A DNA stretch of 8,481 nt. It comes from Natronomonas sp. (GTDB taxonomy: Archaea; Halobacteriota; Halobacteria; Halobacteriales; Haloarculaceae). Both the position numbers and the translations under genes were made by a program. Below the pieces are notes generated by a model, which worked only from the letters and a program-made list of their open reading frames with translations, was not told where the DNA came from and did no database searches. The stretch is from the NCBI GenBank assembly GCA_007121575.1, contig SKKJ01000374.1:1-8481 (forward strand), in the 5' to 3' direction. This document shows positions 1-5,358 of this stretch, piece after piece (the stretch's first letter is position 1; each line of letters begins with the position of its first letter).

Positions 1-17
1 GCAAGATAGCGTATAGG

Positions 18-33
18 GGTTTCGTCGAAAACC
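18..33. repeat. short near-perfect inverted repeat
   Basis: GGTTTCG and CGAAAACC flank a single central T, giving seven-base arms with one extra A on the right side. It lies about 90 bases beyond the stop of the 97-aa protein gene. Bases 1-122 hold no convincing gene; this repeat and a CTATAC stretch on the minus strand at about 11-16 are all I see there. It could be part of a promoter for a gene left of the window, a transcript-end hairpin, or chance. Confidence 0.25.
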
Positions 34-122
34 GGCGCCTTCGCGGGGTCACACCGCCGTCGACGGAGGCGTTTCGGTCAGCCGTGGCGCTGAAACCCCG
101 GCCAGTTCGATCGGATCGCCGA

Positions 123-416
123 TCAGATCGCGTCGTCGGGGTCGTGCTTTTCGGCCATCCGCTGTGCTTCGGCGGCATATTGTGCCCGCTGGTCGGGCTC
201 GTCGATACTGCCGAGGTTTCCCGGATCGGCGTCGATGGCGGCAGTCGTCTCGCGGGGGTCGGTGAACGACGTCAGCGCTCGCTCTTTGCGCAAGTATCGC
301 TCGCCGTCGAGCGTCGCATAGGGGAGGATGATGAGGTTCTGTTCGTCGTCGGAGTAGGTCCGTTCGACGAGCCACACGCGGATGGGCTCGCCCTCGGAGT
401 CCTCGGGAGCTGTCAT
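123..416 (-). CDS. conserved haloarchaeal hypothetical protein, 97 aa (DUF7967-like)
   Basis: This is a small, soluble, acidic protein with no signal peptide or membrane segment. I recognise the core at about residues 12-52 (RVWLVERTYSDDEQNLI, then the stretch through RKERALTSF) as a conserved haloarchaeal family, which I believe is DUF7967; the label is from memory and the function is unknown. The N-terminal ten residues are Glu-rich and probably disordered. The C-terminal third (about 65-97) is polar and probably helical, ending in HDPDDAI. The ATG at 416 overlaps by ATGA the stop of the possible ORF at 413-607, which would mean translational coupling if that ORF is real. No clear Shine-Dalgarno and only a weak TATA-like stretch precede this ATG, so it is probably read from an upstream promoter. 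Confidence 0.85.
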   Translation of the reverse strand: MTAPEDSEGEPIRVWLVERTYSDDEQNLIILPYATLDGERYLRKERALTSFTDPRETTAAIDADPGNLGSIDEPDQRAQYAAEAQRMAEKHDPDDAI

Positions 417-607
417 ACGCGACGTTTTGCGGTCGAGTCGGTTGTGAATGCCGGTACGGTCAGCCGTGATCGCTCGGCGGTGAGCGGGCGATTGTCGACG
501 GGCGTATCGGCAAGACGAACCAGCACGCCGTCTCGCACCACCGGCTGTAACTGCTTTGAACCGTCGCGGACAGCATCCCGCGGTTCAGCTCGGCTATCGT
601 CGACCAC
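413..607 (-). CDS. doubtful small ORF, possibly the remnant of a frameshifted gene
   Basis: A 64-codon frame with a GTG start ends in a TGA that overlaps the ATG of the next gene as ATGA. I do not recognise the product. By hand count, GC is about 75, 52 and 62 percent at codon positions 1, 2 and 3, compatible with coding. Against it, the product has slightly more basic than acidic residues, unusual for this organism. The open frame extends upstream of the GTG (giving RLYVREYFPE just before it) until a TGA at 644-646. A better start, GTG at 662 preceded by GGAGGTGA at 669-676, lies in another frame that stops after 13 codons; skipping one base near 636-638 would join the two. It may be a pseudogene, a sequencing error or a chance ORF. 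Confidence 0.33.
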   Translation of the reverse strand: MVDDSRAEPRDAVRDGSKQLQPVVRDGVLVRLADTPVDNRPLTAERSRLTVPAFTTDSTAKRRV

Positions 608-780
608 CTCGGGGAAATATTCACGGACGTACAGCCGGCAGCATCAGGACGCGTGGACTCACGCGAAATCACCTCCGTCGGCTAATACAATCGCAAGCGG
701 GCGAGGGGGTGCCTGAGAGTCACACGTGAACTCATGAGAATCGCGCCGCTGCTCGAAACCTAATTCGCCGGAAATTGTAC

Positions 781-797
781 GCCAACGGGAGTTTGGC
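781..797 (-). other. small stem-loop downstream of tRNA-Ile
   Basis: GCCAA and TTGGC form a five-base-pair stem around a seven-base loop, about 40 nt beyond the mature 3' end of the tRNA. It has no following T tract and may be a chance hairpin. Confidence 0.2.
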
Positions 798-805
798 CAC
801 CGATC

Positions 806-828
806 CCGGACGGCTAAACACCATCCGG
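806..828 (-). other. stem-loop immediately 3' of tRNA-Ile
   Basis: In minus-strand RNA, CCGGAUGG pairs with CCGUCCGG to form an eight-base-pair stem with a seven-base loop. One pair is a U-G wobble that is possible only in the RNA of the tRNA strand; on the plus strand it would be a C/A mismatch. It starts eight bases after the tRNA 3' end. No long T tract follows, so it is not a classic archaeal oligo-T terminator. It could assist termination or 3' processing. Confidence 0.4.
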
Positions 829-836
829 AAACCGAG

Positions 837-911
837 TGGGCCAACTCGGATTTGAACCGAGGACCTCCCGGTTATCAGCCGAGCGCTCATACCTGGCTGA
901 GCTATTGGCCC
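837..911 (-). tRNA. tRNA-Ile (anticodon GAT)
   Basis: The full cloverleaf can be written by hand. The acceptor stem is GGGCCAA with TTGGCCC and discriminator A. The D stem is GCTC/GAGC, and the anticodon stem CTCGG/CCGGG (one G-T pair) holds the loop CTGATAA with anticodon GAT. The variable loop has five bases, and the T stem CTCGG/CCGAG holds the loop TTCAAAT. Total length is 75 nt, without an intron and without an encoded CCA, as expected for haloarchaea. It reads isoleucine AUC and AUU codons. It lies on the same strand as fxsA, 79 bases beyond that gene's stop, and has its own TATA-like box. No second copy of its 3' end was seen in the window, so there is no sign of an integrated element here. 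Confidence 0.97.
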
Positions 912-943
912 AGATTGGCGCAGTTAGTCGTAGCGCCGTGGGT

Positions 944-953
944 CGTTTAAACG
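944..953 (-). promoter_or_regulatory. TATA-like box for tRNA-Ile
   Basis: The palindromic CGTTTAAACG is the only strongly AT-rich element between the fxsA stop and the tRNA. It is 33-42 bases before the mature tRNA 5' end, placing a start site some 26 bases on at about 920, a short leader before RNase P cleavage. Confidence 0.55.
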
Positions 954-990
954 TTTCTTTTCTGTGCCCGCGCGTCGTCCCGTACCACGG

Positions 991-1617
991 TTATCGGTCC
1001 CGCGAGTCGTCGCCGTCGTCGGGTTCCTCCGTCGGCTCGAACGGGTCGTCCTCGACGTCCTCGAACTCGTACTCCTCGCGTCCCATCTCGATCGTCGTCG
1101 AGTCGTCATCGGACTCACCGGGGCCGAATCCCGGGCCGGGGCCACCGGGGAAGCCGTCCTCGAAGCCGCCGTTCTCTTCGCCGCCGGGAAAGCCGCTGAT
1201 GTAGACGTTGCCGGTCGCGAAGCCGCCGGTCTGTCGATCCATGAACGGCACAACGACGTATCGCTTGACGCCGATCCGGATCGGATACCGGGTCGGCGGG
1301 ACGACTAGAAGTAGGCCGATGATGTCCGTGATGAGCCCGGGCGTGAGCATCAACGCGCCCGCGATGAGCAACAGCGCGCCGTCGAGTAGTTCGTCGGTCG
1401 GCGGCGTTCCCTGTGCGAGTTTTCGCTGGATCTTCCGGATCGTGTGTCTGCCCTCCGCTCGGACCAACAGCAATCCCAAAAGCGCGGTCAACACGACGAC
1501 GGCGACGGTTGCGACCGGCCCGATCTGTACCGGGCCGAGATCGGTTGCGAGGACGACGAGCAACAGGACATCCACGAGGGGAACGAGCAGTAGGATGCCG
1601 ATGACTCGCAGTTTCAT
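991..1617 (-). CDS. fxsA: FxsA family membrane protein, 208 aa
   Basis: FxsA-family proteins are small membrane proteins; the E. coli member was found through its effect on phage T7 exclusion by the F plasmid, and the general function is unclear. The first hydrophobic helix lies at about residues 4-25 and has an internal Asp (PLVDVLLL). The second is at about 33-52. After a basic cytosolic-looking loop (RHTIRKIQRK, 57-66) the family-typical segment GALMLTPGLITDIIGLLL fits the third, at about 80-106, followed by PPTR. Residues 107-140 match the end of the usual domain. Beyond it is an extra tail of about 65 residues, first rich in Gly, Pro and Phe (142-167), then strongly acidic (168-208), probably disordered. 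The gene is divergent from gpmI. GGAGGT directly abuts the ATG, too close to act as a ribosome site; a leaderless start is more likely. Confidence 0.9.
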   Translation of the reverse strand: MKLRVIGILLLVPLVDVLLLVVLATDLGPVQIGPVATVAVVVLTALLGLLLVRAEGRHTIRKIQRKLAQGTPPTDELLDGALLLIAGALMLTPGLITDIIGLLLVVPPTRYPIRIGVKRYVVVPFMDRQTGGFATGNVYISGFPGGEENGGFEDGFPGGPGPGFGPGESDDDSTTIEMGREEYEFEDVEDDPFEPTEEPDDGDDSRDR

Positions 1618-1642
1618 ACCTCCGGCTACCGGTGGGTGCGGG

Positions 1643-1646
1643 AAAA
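1643..1646 (-). promoter_or_regulatory. possible TATA-like element for fxsA
   Basis: A TTTT run inside GGGTTTTCCC lies 26 bases upstream of the fxsA ATG, the distance expected for leaderless haloarchaeal transcription. It is the only AT-rich run in this interval but is not a strong TATA box. Confidence 0.35.
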
Positions 1647-1669
1647 CCCTTCCGAGACTCGAAGCGATA

Positions 1670-1682
1670 CGGCCTTAGGCCG
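1670..1682 (+). promoter_or_regulatory. palindrome at the expected TATA position of gpmI
   Basis: CGGCC-TTA-GGCCG is a perfect inverted repeat with five-base arms. Its TTA centre is about 27 bases before the gpmI ATG, where a haloarchaeal TATA box would sit, yet there is no good TATA box. It may be a weak promoter core overlapped by a regulator site, or a chance palindrome in GC-rich DNA. Confidence 0.3.
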
Positions 1683-1702
1683 CGGGTCGCTTTTTCTCCA
1701 CA

Positions 1703-3226
1703 ATGAGAGCAGCGCTTGTGATCCTCGACGGTTGGGGCCTCGGCGATGGCGGCCCGGGCGATGCCGTCTCGGCCGCGGAGACACCGACCGTCGATCGGCT
1801 TCGAGAGGAGGGCGCGTTCGGAACCCTCGAAACCCACGGTCGCCGGGTCGGGCTTCCGGCGGGCCAGATGGGAAACAGCGAAGTGGGCCATCTGAATATC
1901 GGTGCCGGTCGCGTCGTCAAACAGGACTCGACGCGGATCTCCGACGATATCGAAGCGGGCACCTTTGCCGACAACGAGGCGCTTGACGGCGCGTTCGAAC
2001 ACGCTCGCGAACACGGCGGGACGGTTCACTTCATGGGACTCGTGAGCGACGGCGGCGTTCATTCCTATCAAGCACACCTTCACGCGCTCATCGAACTCGC
2101 CGCCGAACGCGGACTCGACGCGGTCACGCACGCGTTCACCGACGGACGTGATACCGCCCCAAGCGGTGGCGTCGGGTTTCTTGGCGATCTCGAGTCGATC
2201 GCCGAGAGCAATGGGACAGGTCACGTCGCGACCGTCTGTGGTCGATACTACGCGATGGATCGCGACGAGAACTTCGACCGGACGAAACGAGCCTACGATG
2301 CGATCGTCGACCGAGACGCGCCCTACGAAGCCGAATCGGCTGTCGAGGCCGTTGAGGCCGCCTACGACCGCGGCGAGACCGACGAGTACGTCGAACCGAC
2401 GCTCATCTCGGGCAACGACGGCAGTGACCGTGGGCTTTTAGACGGCGATAGCGTCGTTTTCTTCAATTTTCGCGCGGATCGGGCGAGACAACTCGTTCGA
2501 ATGCTCGCCGATATCGATCCGACGTGGCCGTTCGAGATGGCTCCACACGAGATCGAGCTCGTCACGATGACCGAGTACGACGAGACGTTCGAGCTCCCGA
2601 TCGCGTATCCGCCGATCGCGCCTGAACGAACGCTTGGCGAGGCGATTTCGCTCGCCGGCTACACACAGTTGCGAATGGCCGAATCCGAAAAATACGCCCA
2701 CGTCACCTACTTTTTGAACGGCGGTCGCGAGATTGCCTTCGAGGGTGAGAACCGAGTGATCGTACCGAGCCCCGACGTCGCAACCTACGATCAACGACCC
2801 GAGATGTCTGCCCCGGAACTCACTGACGCCGCGATCGAAGCGATCGAAGCCGACGATCCGGACGTGCTTGTATTGAACTACGCGAATCCGGATATGGTCG
2901 GTCACACGGGCGATTTCGACGCCGCAGTGGCGGCCGTCGAGGCAGTCGACGAGCAACTGGGTCGGCTCGAACGCGCCGTCCGGGAGGCTGGTGGCCGCCT
3001 TTTGATCACGGCCGACCACGGCAACGCCGACGATATGGGTACGCCGGATGATCCACACACGGCGCACACGACGAACCCCGTTCCGTTCATATACGTGGCT
3101 CCGGACGGCACTGCTGGCGGACGAACCGTTAGAACTGGCGGAACGCTCGCCGACATCGCGCCAACGCTCTTGTCGCTCATCGACGTCGAGATCCCCGACG
3201 CAATGACCGGAGAACCGCTGGTATGA
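1703..3226 (+). CDS. gpmI: 2,3-bisphosphoglycerate-independent phosphoglycerate mutase, 507 aa
   Basis: The enzyme interconverts 3-phosphoglycerate and 2-phosphoglycerate in the cytosol, in lower glycolysis and gluconeogenesis, using a phosphoserine intermediate and two metal ions (Mn in the bacterial family). The alkaline-phosphatase-like metal-binding half carries Asp9 (LDGWG), nucleophile Ser59 (QMGNSEVGH), Asp397 and His401 (ANPDMVGHTG), Asp438 and His439 (TADHGNADD) and His455 (TAHTTNP). The inserted phosphotransferase domain carries SDGGVHS (115-121), DGRDT (147-151), GRYYAMDRD (180-188) and FRADRARQ (256-263), which supply the substrate-binding His and Arg residues. The length, just over 500 residues, is normal for the family and nothing is missing. 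The ATG at 1703 begins directly with the first beta strand, as in homologues. The next gene starts inside its stop codon, so the two are probably co-transcribed. Confidence 0.98.
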   Translation: MRAALVILDGWGLGDGGPGDAVSAAETPTVDRLREEGAFGTLETHGRRVGLPAGQMGNSEVGHLNIGAGRVVKQDSTRISDDIEAGTFADNEALDGAFEHAREHGGTVHFMGLVSDGGVHSYQAHLHALIELAAERGLDAVTHAFTDGRDTAPSGGVGFLGDLESIAESNGTGHVATVCGRYYAMDRDENFDRTKRAYDAIVDRDAPYEAESAVEAVEAAYDRGETDEYVEPTLISGNDGSDRGLLDGDSVVFFNFRADRARQLVRMLADIDPTWPFEMAPHEIELVTMTEYDETFELPIAYPPIAPERTLGEAISLAGYTQLRMAESEKYAHVTYFLNGGREIAFEGENRVIVPSPDVATYDQRPEMSAPELTDAAIEAIEADDPDVLVLNYANPDMVGHTGDFDAAVAAVEAVDEQLGRLERAVREAGGRLLITADHGNADDMGTPDDPHTAHTTNPVPFIYVAPDGTAGGRTVRTGGTLADIAPTLLSLIDVEIPDAMTGEPLV

Positions 3227-3813
3227 CGAGTGAGTCCGTCGTCATTCCGTCGGATCGCGACGTACGCGGAACCGTCGATACCCCCGAGAGCGACCGGTGC
3301 GTCGTCGCCTGTCCCCCGCATCCACAGATGGGTGGGAACCGAAACGATCCTCGGCTCAAAGCCGTCAGTGATGCCCTTCCGTGTGCGTGTCTGCGGTTCG
3401 ATTACGGGCCATGGGATGACGGACACGGAGAACTAGCGGACACCCGAGACGCGTACGCATGGGCGCGCGAAACCTACGATCGCGTCAGTCTGTTCGGCTA
3501 CAGCTTCGGCGGCTGTCTCGCGTTAGTGGCTGCGGCCCGCGAATCGGTCGCCGGCGTTGCTCCGGAGTCTGTCGTCGCACTCTCGCCGGCCGCGAAGCTT
3601 TCGTCGGACCTCGACGCGGTCGCCGCGATCGAAGACATCGACTGTCCGATCGCGATCGTGTACGGCGAGCGAGATACGACCGTCGATGCCGAATCCGTCG
3701 CCGATCGGGTCCGAAAACACGGTGGCGAGGTCACCGTCTTGAGCGCGGATCATCACTTCGTCGGTCAAACGCAGATGGCCGCAGATCGGGTTGCCGAATT
3801 CTTCTCGACGTAG
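3223..3813 (+). CDS. alpha/beta hydrolase, dienelactone hydrolase/COG2945-like, 196 aa
   Basis: This is a small cytosolic serine hydrolase of unknown substrate. The N-terminal CPPHPQMGGN (30-39) corresponds to the oxyanion-side HPHPxxGG motif of the COG2945 group. LRFDYGPWDDGHGE (57-70) is the usual Arg-Phe-Asp loop. The nucleophile elbow is GYSFGG with Ser94; the likely acid is Asp151 (YGERD), and the likely base is His178 in ADHHFVG, although adjacent His177 cannot be excluded. All three catalytic positions are present and the length is slightly below that of typical members. The ATG overlaps the gpmI stop as ATGA, with a weak GGAG ten bases upstream, so coupled translation with gpmI is likely. 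That link does not by itself show a role in glycolysis. No signal peptide is visible. Confidence 0.87.
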   Translation: MTSESVVIPSDRDVRGTVDTPESDRCVVACPPHPQMGGNRNDPRLKAVSDALPCACLRFDYGPWDDGHGELADTRDAYAWARETYDRVSLFGYSFGGCLALVAAARESVAGVAPESVVALSPAAKLSSDLDAVAAIEDIDCPIAIVYGERDTTVDAESVADRVRKHGGEVTVLSADHHFVGQTQMAADRVAEFFST

Positions 3814-3880
3814 TCGCGCTGATTTGCCGGCGGGTATGCTCGAACGACCGGACCGTTTGATCTACGTTCTCCCAAAGCCC

Positions 3881-3889
3881 TATTTATAT
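3881..3889 (+). promoter_or_regulatory. TATA box of the membrane protein gene
   Basis: TATTTATAT is the best TATA element in the window. Its centre is about 23 bases before the ATG at 3908, so the transcript probably starts at or within a few bases of the start codon. Confidence 0.65.
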
Positions 3890-3907
3890 GCTTATTGAAA
3901 CCTGCAT

Positions 3908-4891
3908 ATGGCCCTCCACGCCGTAGAAAACATCGGAGATGCGTTTACCGCTACACGAGAGCTCCTGACACCGGTTGATTTCCGTCAATGGATCAAACTC
4001 GCGATCGTCGCTTTCTTTATCGGAAGCGGAATGAACTTCCCGAGTACGCAGTTCAACACGTCAGGGGGAACGGAGCAGATCCCTACCGAAGAGATCCCGT
4101 TGAGTCTCCCCGCTGAGTTTGCGACGGTCGTTGCCGCGGTTGTCGCGGGCGCGATCGCCCTCGGATTGCTTTTCGCCGTCGTGGGGGCGATCATGGAGTT
4201 CGTGTTCATCGAGTCGCTCCGCTCTGGAACCGTCACGATCCGTCGCTACTGGAGCCGACGATGGCGACAGGGGCTTCGACTGTTCGGCTTTCGAGTCGTG
4301 ATCGGCCTGCCGATGCTTGGGCTCGTACTCGGATGGATGGCATTGTTCTTCGTCCCGCTTTTTACGGGTATCGCTGATCCGATCGTTCCGATCGGTGTGT
4401 TCATCATTGGCATTCCCGTACTGTTCGTCGTCGGGCTGTTGTACGGGCTCGTCTCAGCGTTTACGACCGTCTTCGTCGTACCGATCATGATCAAAAGCGA
4501 CTGCAACGTGTTGGCTGCGTGGCGGCCGCTTTGGGGATCGATCAAATCTGAACCGAAGCAGTATCTCGTTTACGCCGTGCTCGGCTTTCTGCTGTCGATC
4601 GCGGCAGGTATCTTGGCGTCTATCGTAATCGGAATCGGTGCGATTTTACTGCTCGTACCGCTCGGATTACTCGCCGGGCTCACGTACGTCACGCTCTCGT
4701 TCTCCTCAACCGCTGGAATCGCCATACTGGTCGGGCTCGTGATCGTTTTTGTACTCGCGATCATCGTTCTCTCGGCGCTGATTCAAGTGCCGGTCGTGGC
4801 GTATCTTCGATACTACGCGCTGTTGGTCCTCGGTGATATCGAGACCGACTTCGATCTCATCCCAGACCGGCGAGAGCGCGTTCGCGATTGA
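3908..4891 (+). CDS. polytopic haloarchaeal membrane protein, 327 aa (DUF7544-like)
   Basis: The function is unknown. The N-terminus (MALHAVENIGDAFTATRELL, then a Phe-Arg-Gln-Trp segment leading into a hydrophobic stretch) resembles the haloarchaeal family I know as DUF7544; the name is from memory. Hydrophobic segments lie at about residues 30-44, 70-101, 125-152, 160-196, 218-265 (long enough for two) and 269-309, suggesting six to eight helices. A basic stretch RRYWSRRWRQG (112-122) probably faces the cytosol. A polar loop rich in Thr, Gly and Glu (45-66) separates the first two segments, and the tail (310-327) is charged. It has its own leaderless promoter, so it need not belong to the gpmI transcript. 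The last codons lie in a set of imperfect tandem repeats. No transport, enzyme or ATP-binding motif is visible. Confidence 0.88.
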   Translation: MALHAVENIGDAFTATRELLTPVDFRQWIKLAIVAFFIGSGMNFPSTQFNTSGGTEQIPTEEIPLSLPAEFATVVAAVVAGAIALGLLFAVVGAIMEFVFIESLRSGTVTIRRYWSRRWRQGLRLFGFRVVIGLPMLGLVLGWMALFFVPLFTGIADPIVPIGVFIIGIPVLFVVGLLYGLVSAFTTVFVVPIMIKSDCNVLAAWRPLWGSIKSEPKQYLVYAVLGFLLSIAAGILASIVIGIGAILLLVPLGLLAGLTYVTLSFSSTAGIAILVGLVIVFVLAIIVLSALIQVPVVAYLRYYALLVLGDIETDFDLIPDRRERVRD

Positions 4892-4953
4892 TCTCCGTTT
4901 CAACGTTCACGATTAGCTCTCGTTAGGATGTTCGAGATTGGCTTCGTTAGAAC
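4880..4953. repeat. three imperfect 25-nt tandem repeats across two convergent gene ends
   Basis: Copies begin at 4880, 4905 and 4930 with the pattern GTTCrmGATTrr, then a C/T-rich stretch and CGTTwg. Copies 2 and 3 are the most alike; copy 3 lacks one base. Copy 1 includes the last codons and stop of the membrane protein gene. Copy 3 includes the stop codon of the convergent RHH-like gene. No further copy was seen on either side. Confidence 0.5.
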
Positions 4954-5276
4954 TGGTATCTGCGCGCGTTCTCGTCGTTTTGGGTGAACAGTTCCCCGCC
5001 ACCGGTCATCTCATCGAACGTCATTCCGGACAGATACTCGTCATATGTTACGTCGTATCCGCTACGAAGGTGGAAATCGAGGTTGCCGGTTTCGACGGCG
5101 GTCTGAAACAGCATGTGGATCGCGCGCCGAATGAGCTCATCCGTTTCGTCGGGTTCGTAGACGCTTTCGAGCATTGCCAATTCGTTTCTCGTTTCGGTGT
5201 CGAGTTCGATCCGTAGCTCCTCGCCGAGGTCTGTGTATGCGGCCCCGATCTCGTCGGAGAGGTCGTCTAATCCCAT
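4947..5276 (-). CDS. small conserved haloarchaeal protein with RHH-like segment, 109 aa
   Basis: This is an acidic cytosolic protein that I recognise only as a conserved haloarchaeal hypothetical. Residues 21-60 suggest a ribbon-helix-helix fold: a strand LRIELDTETRNELAM, a loop EPDETDE, then a helix DELIRRAIHMLFQTA. This is an inference from pattern, so DNA binding is possible but unproven; the segment could instead be only a dimerisation unit. The second half (DFHLRSGYDVTYDEYLSG, then TFDEMTG) is aromatic and acidic, and the protein ends in RRYQF. I chose the ATG at 5276 (MGLDDLSDE); in-frame ATGs at 5294 and 5333 would add 6 or 19 basic residues unlike the rest. It is divergent from mutY with an 82-base gap and convergent with the membrane protein gene. 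No strong TATA box is visible before it. Confidence 0.8.
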   Translation of the reverse strand: MGLDDLSDEIGAAYTDLGEELRIELDTETRNELAMLESVYEPDETDELIRRAIHMLFQTAVETGNLDFHLRSGYDVTYDEYLSGMTFDEMTGGGELFTQNDENARRYQF

Positions 5277-5358
5277 ACGCGTTATCCGTCTCATCACCGG
5301 AAGTGGGTTTCGTTCCCGGATCGTCACACCCAAGCGCCGGCCGCGACTAACCGACGGT

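Larger units (their letters stand above)
608..836. other. intergenic stretch between the doubtful ORF and tRNA-Ile
   Basis: I see no convincing protein gene on either strand; the open frames here are short, and one runs through the tRNA. On the minus strand it holds, in order, two stem-loops just past the tRNA, a TATA-like TTGTATTA at 683-690, a strong Shine-Dalgarno-like GGAGGTGA at 669-676 and a GTG at 660-662. The TATA-like element is at leaderless distance from that GTG, which would leave the Shine-Dalgarno outside the transcript, so at most one of the two is likely to act there. Confidence 0.4.

Noticed and set aside
84..716. Plus-strand open frame of 210 codons
   Set aside because: It is antisense to the 97-aa protein, whose sequence matches a haloarchaeal family; its own product is Arg/Ser-rich and unlike a haloarchaeal protein.
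837..911. tRNA-Ile as an integration site for a mobile element
   Set aside because: I found no second copy of the tRNA 3' end and no integrase or foreign-looking genes nearby in the window.
836..1204. Plus-strand open frame of 122 codons over the tRNA and fxsA end
   Set aside because: It runs antisense through the tRNA and the fxsA tail; the Ser/Pro-rich product mirrors the Gly/acidic tail.
1115..2224. Long minus-strand open frame of 369 codons
   Set aside because: It lies antisense to gpmI and over fxsA in another frame. Its product is Arg-rich with low-complexity Arg/Pro stretches, typical of a shadow frame in GC-rich DNA, and both overlapped genes are certain.
4880..4953. The 25-nt tandem repeats as a CRISPR array
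   Set aside because: The copies are directly adjacent with no spacers and diverge from each other, and no cas genes are present.
5197..5358. Upstream extension of mutY by 54 codons
   Set aside because: The extension overlaps the divergent gene, is Ser/Arg-rich and is not needed: the MutY domain begins about ten residues after the ATG at 5359.
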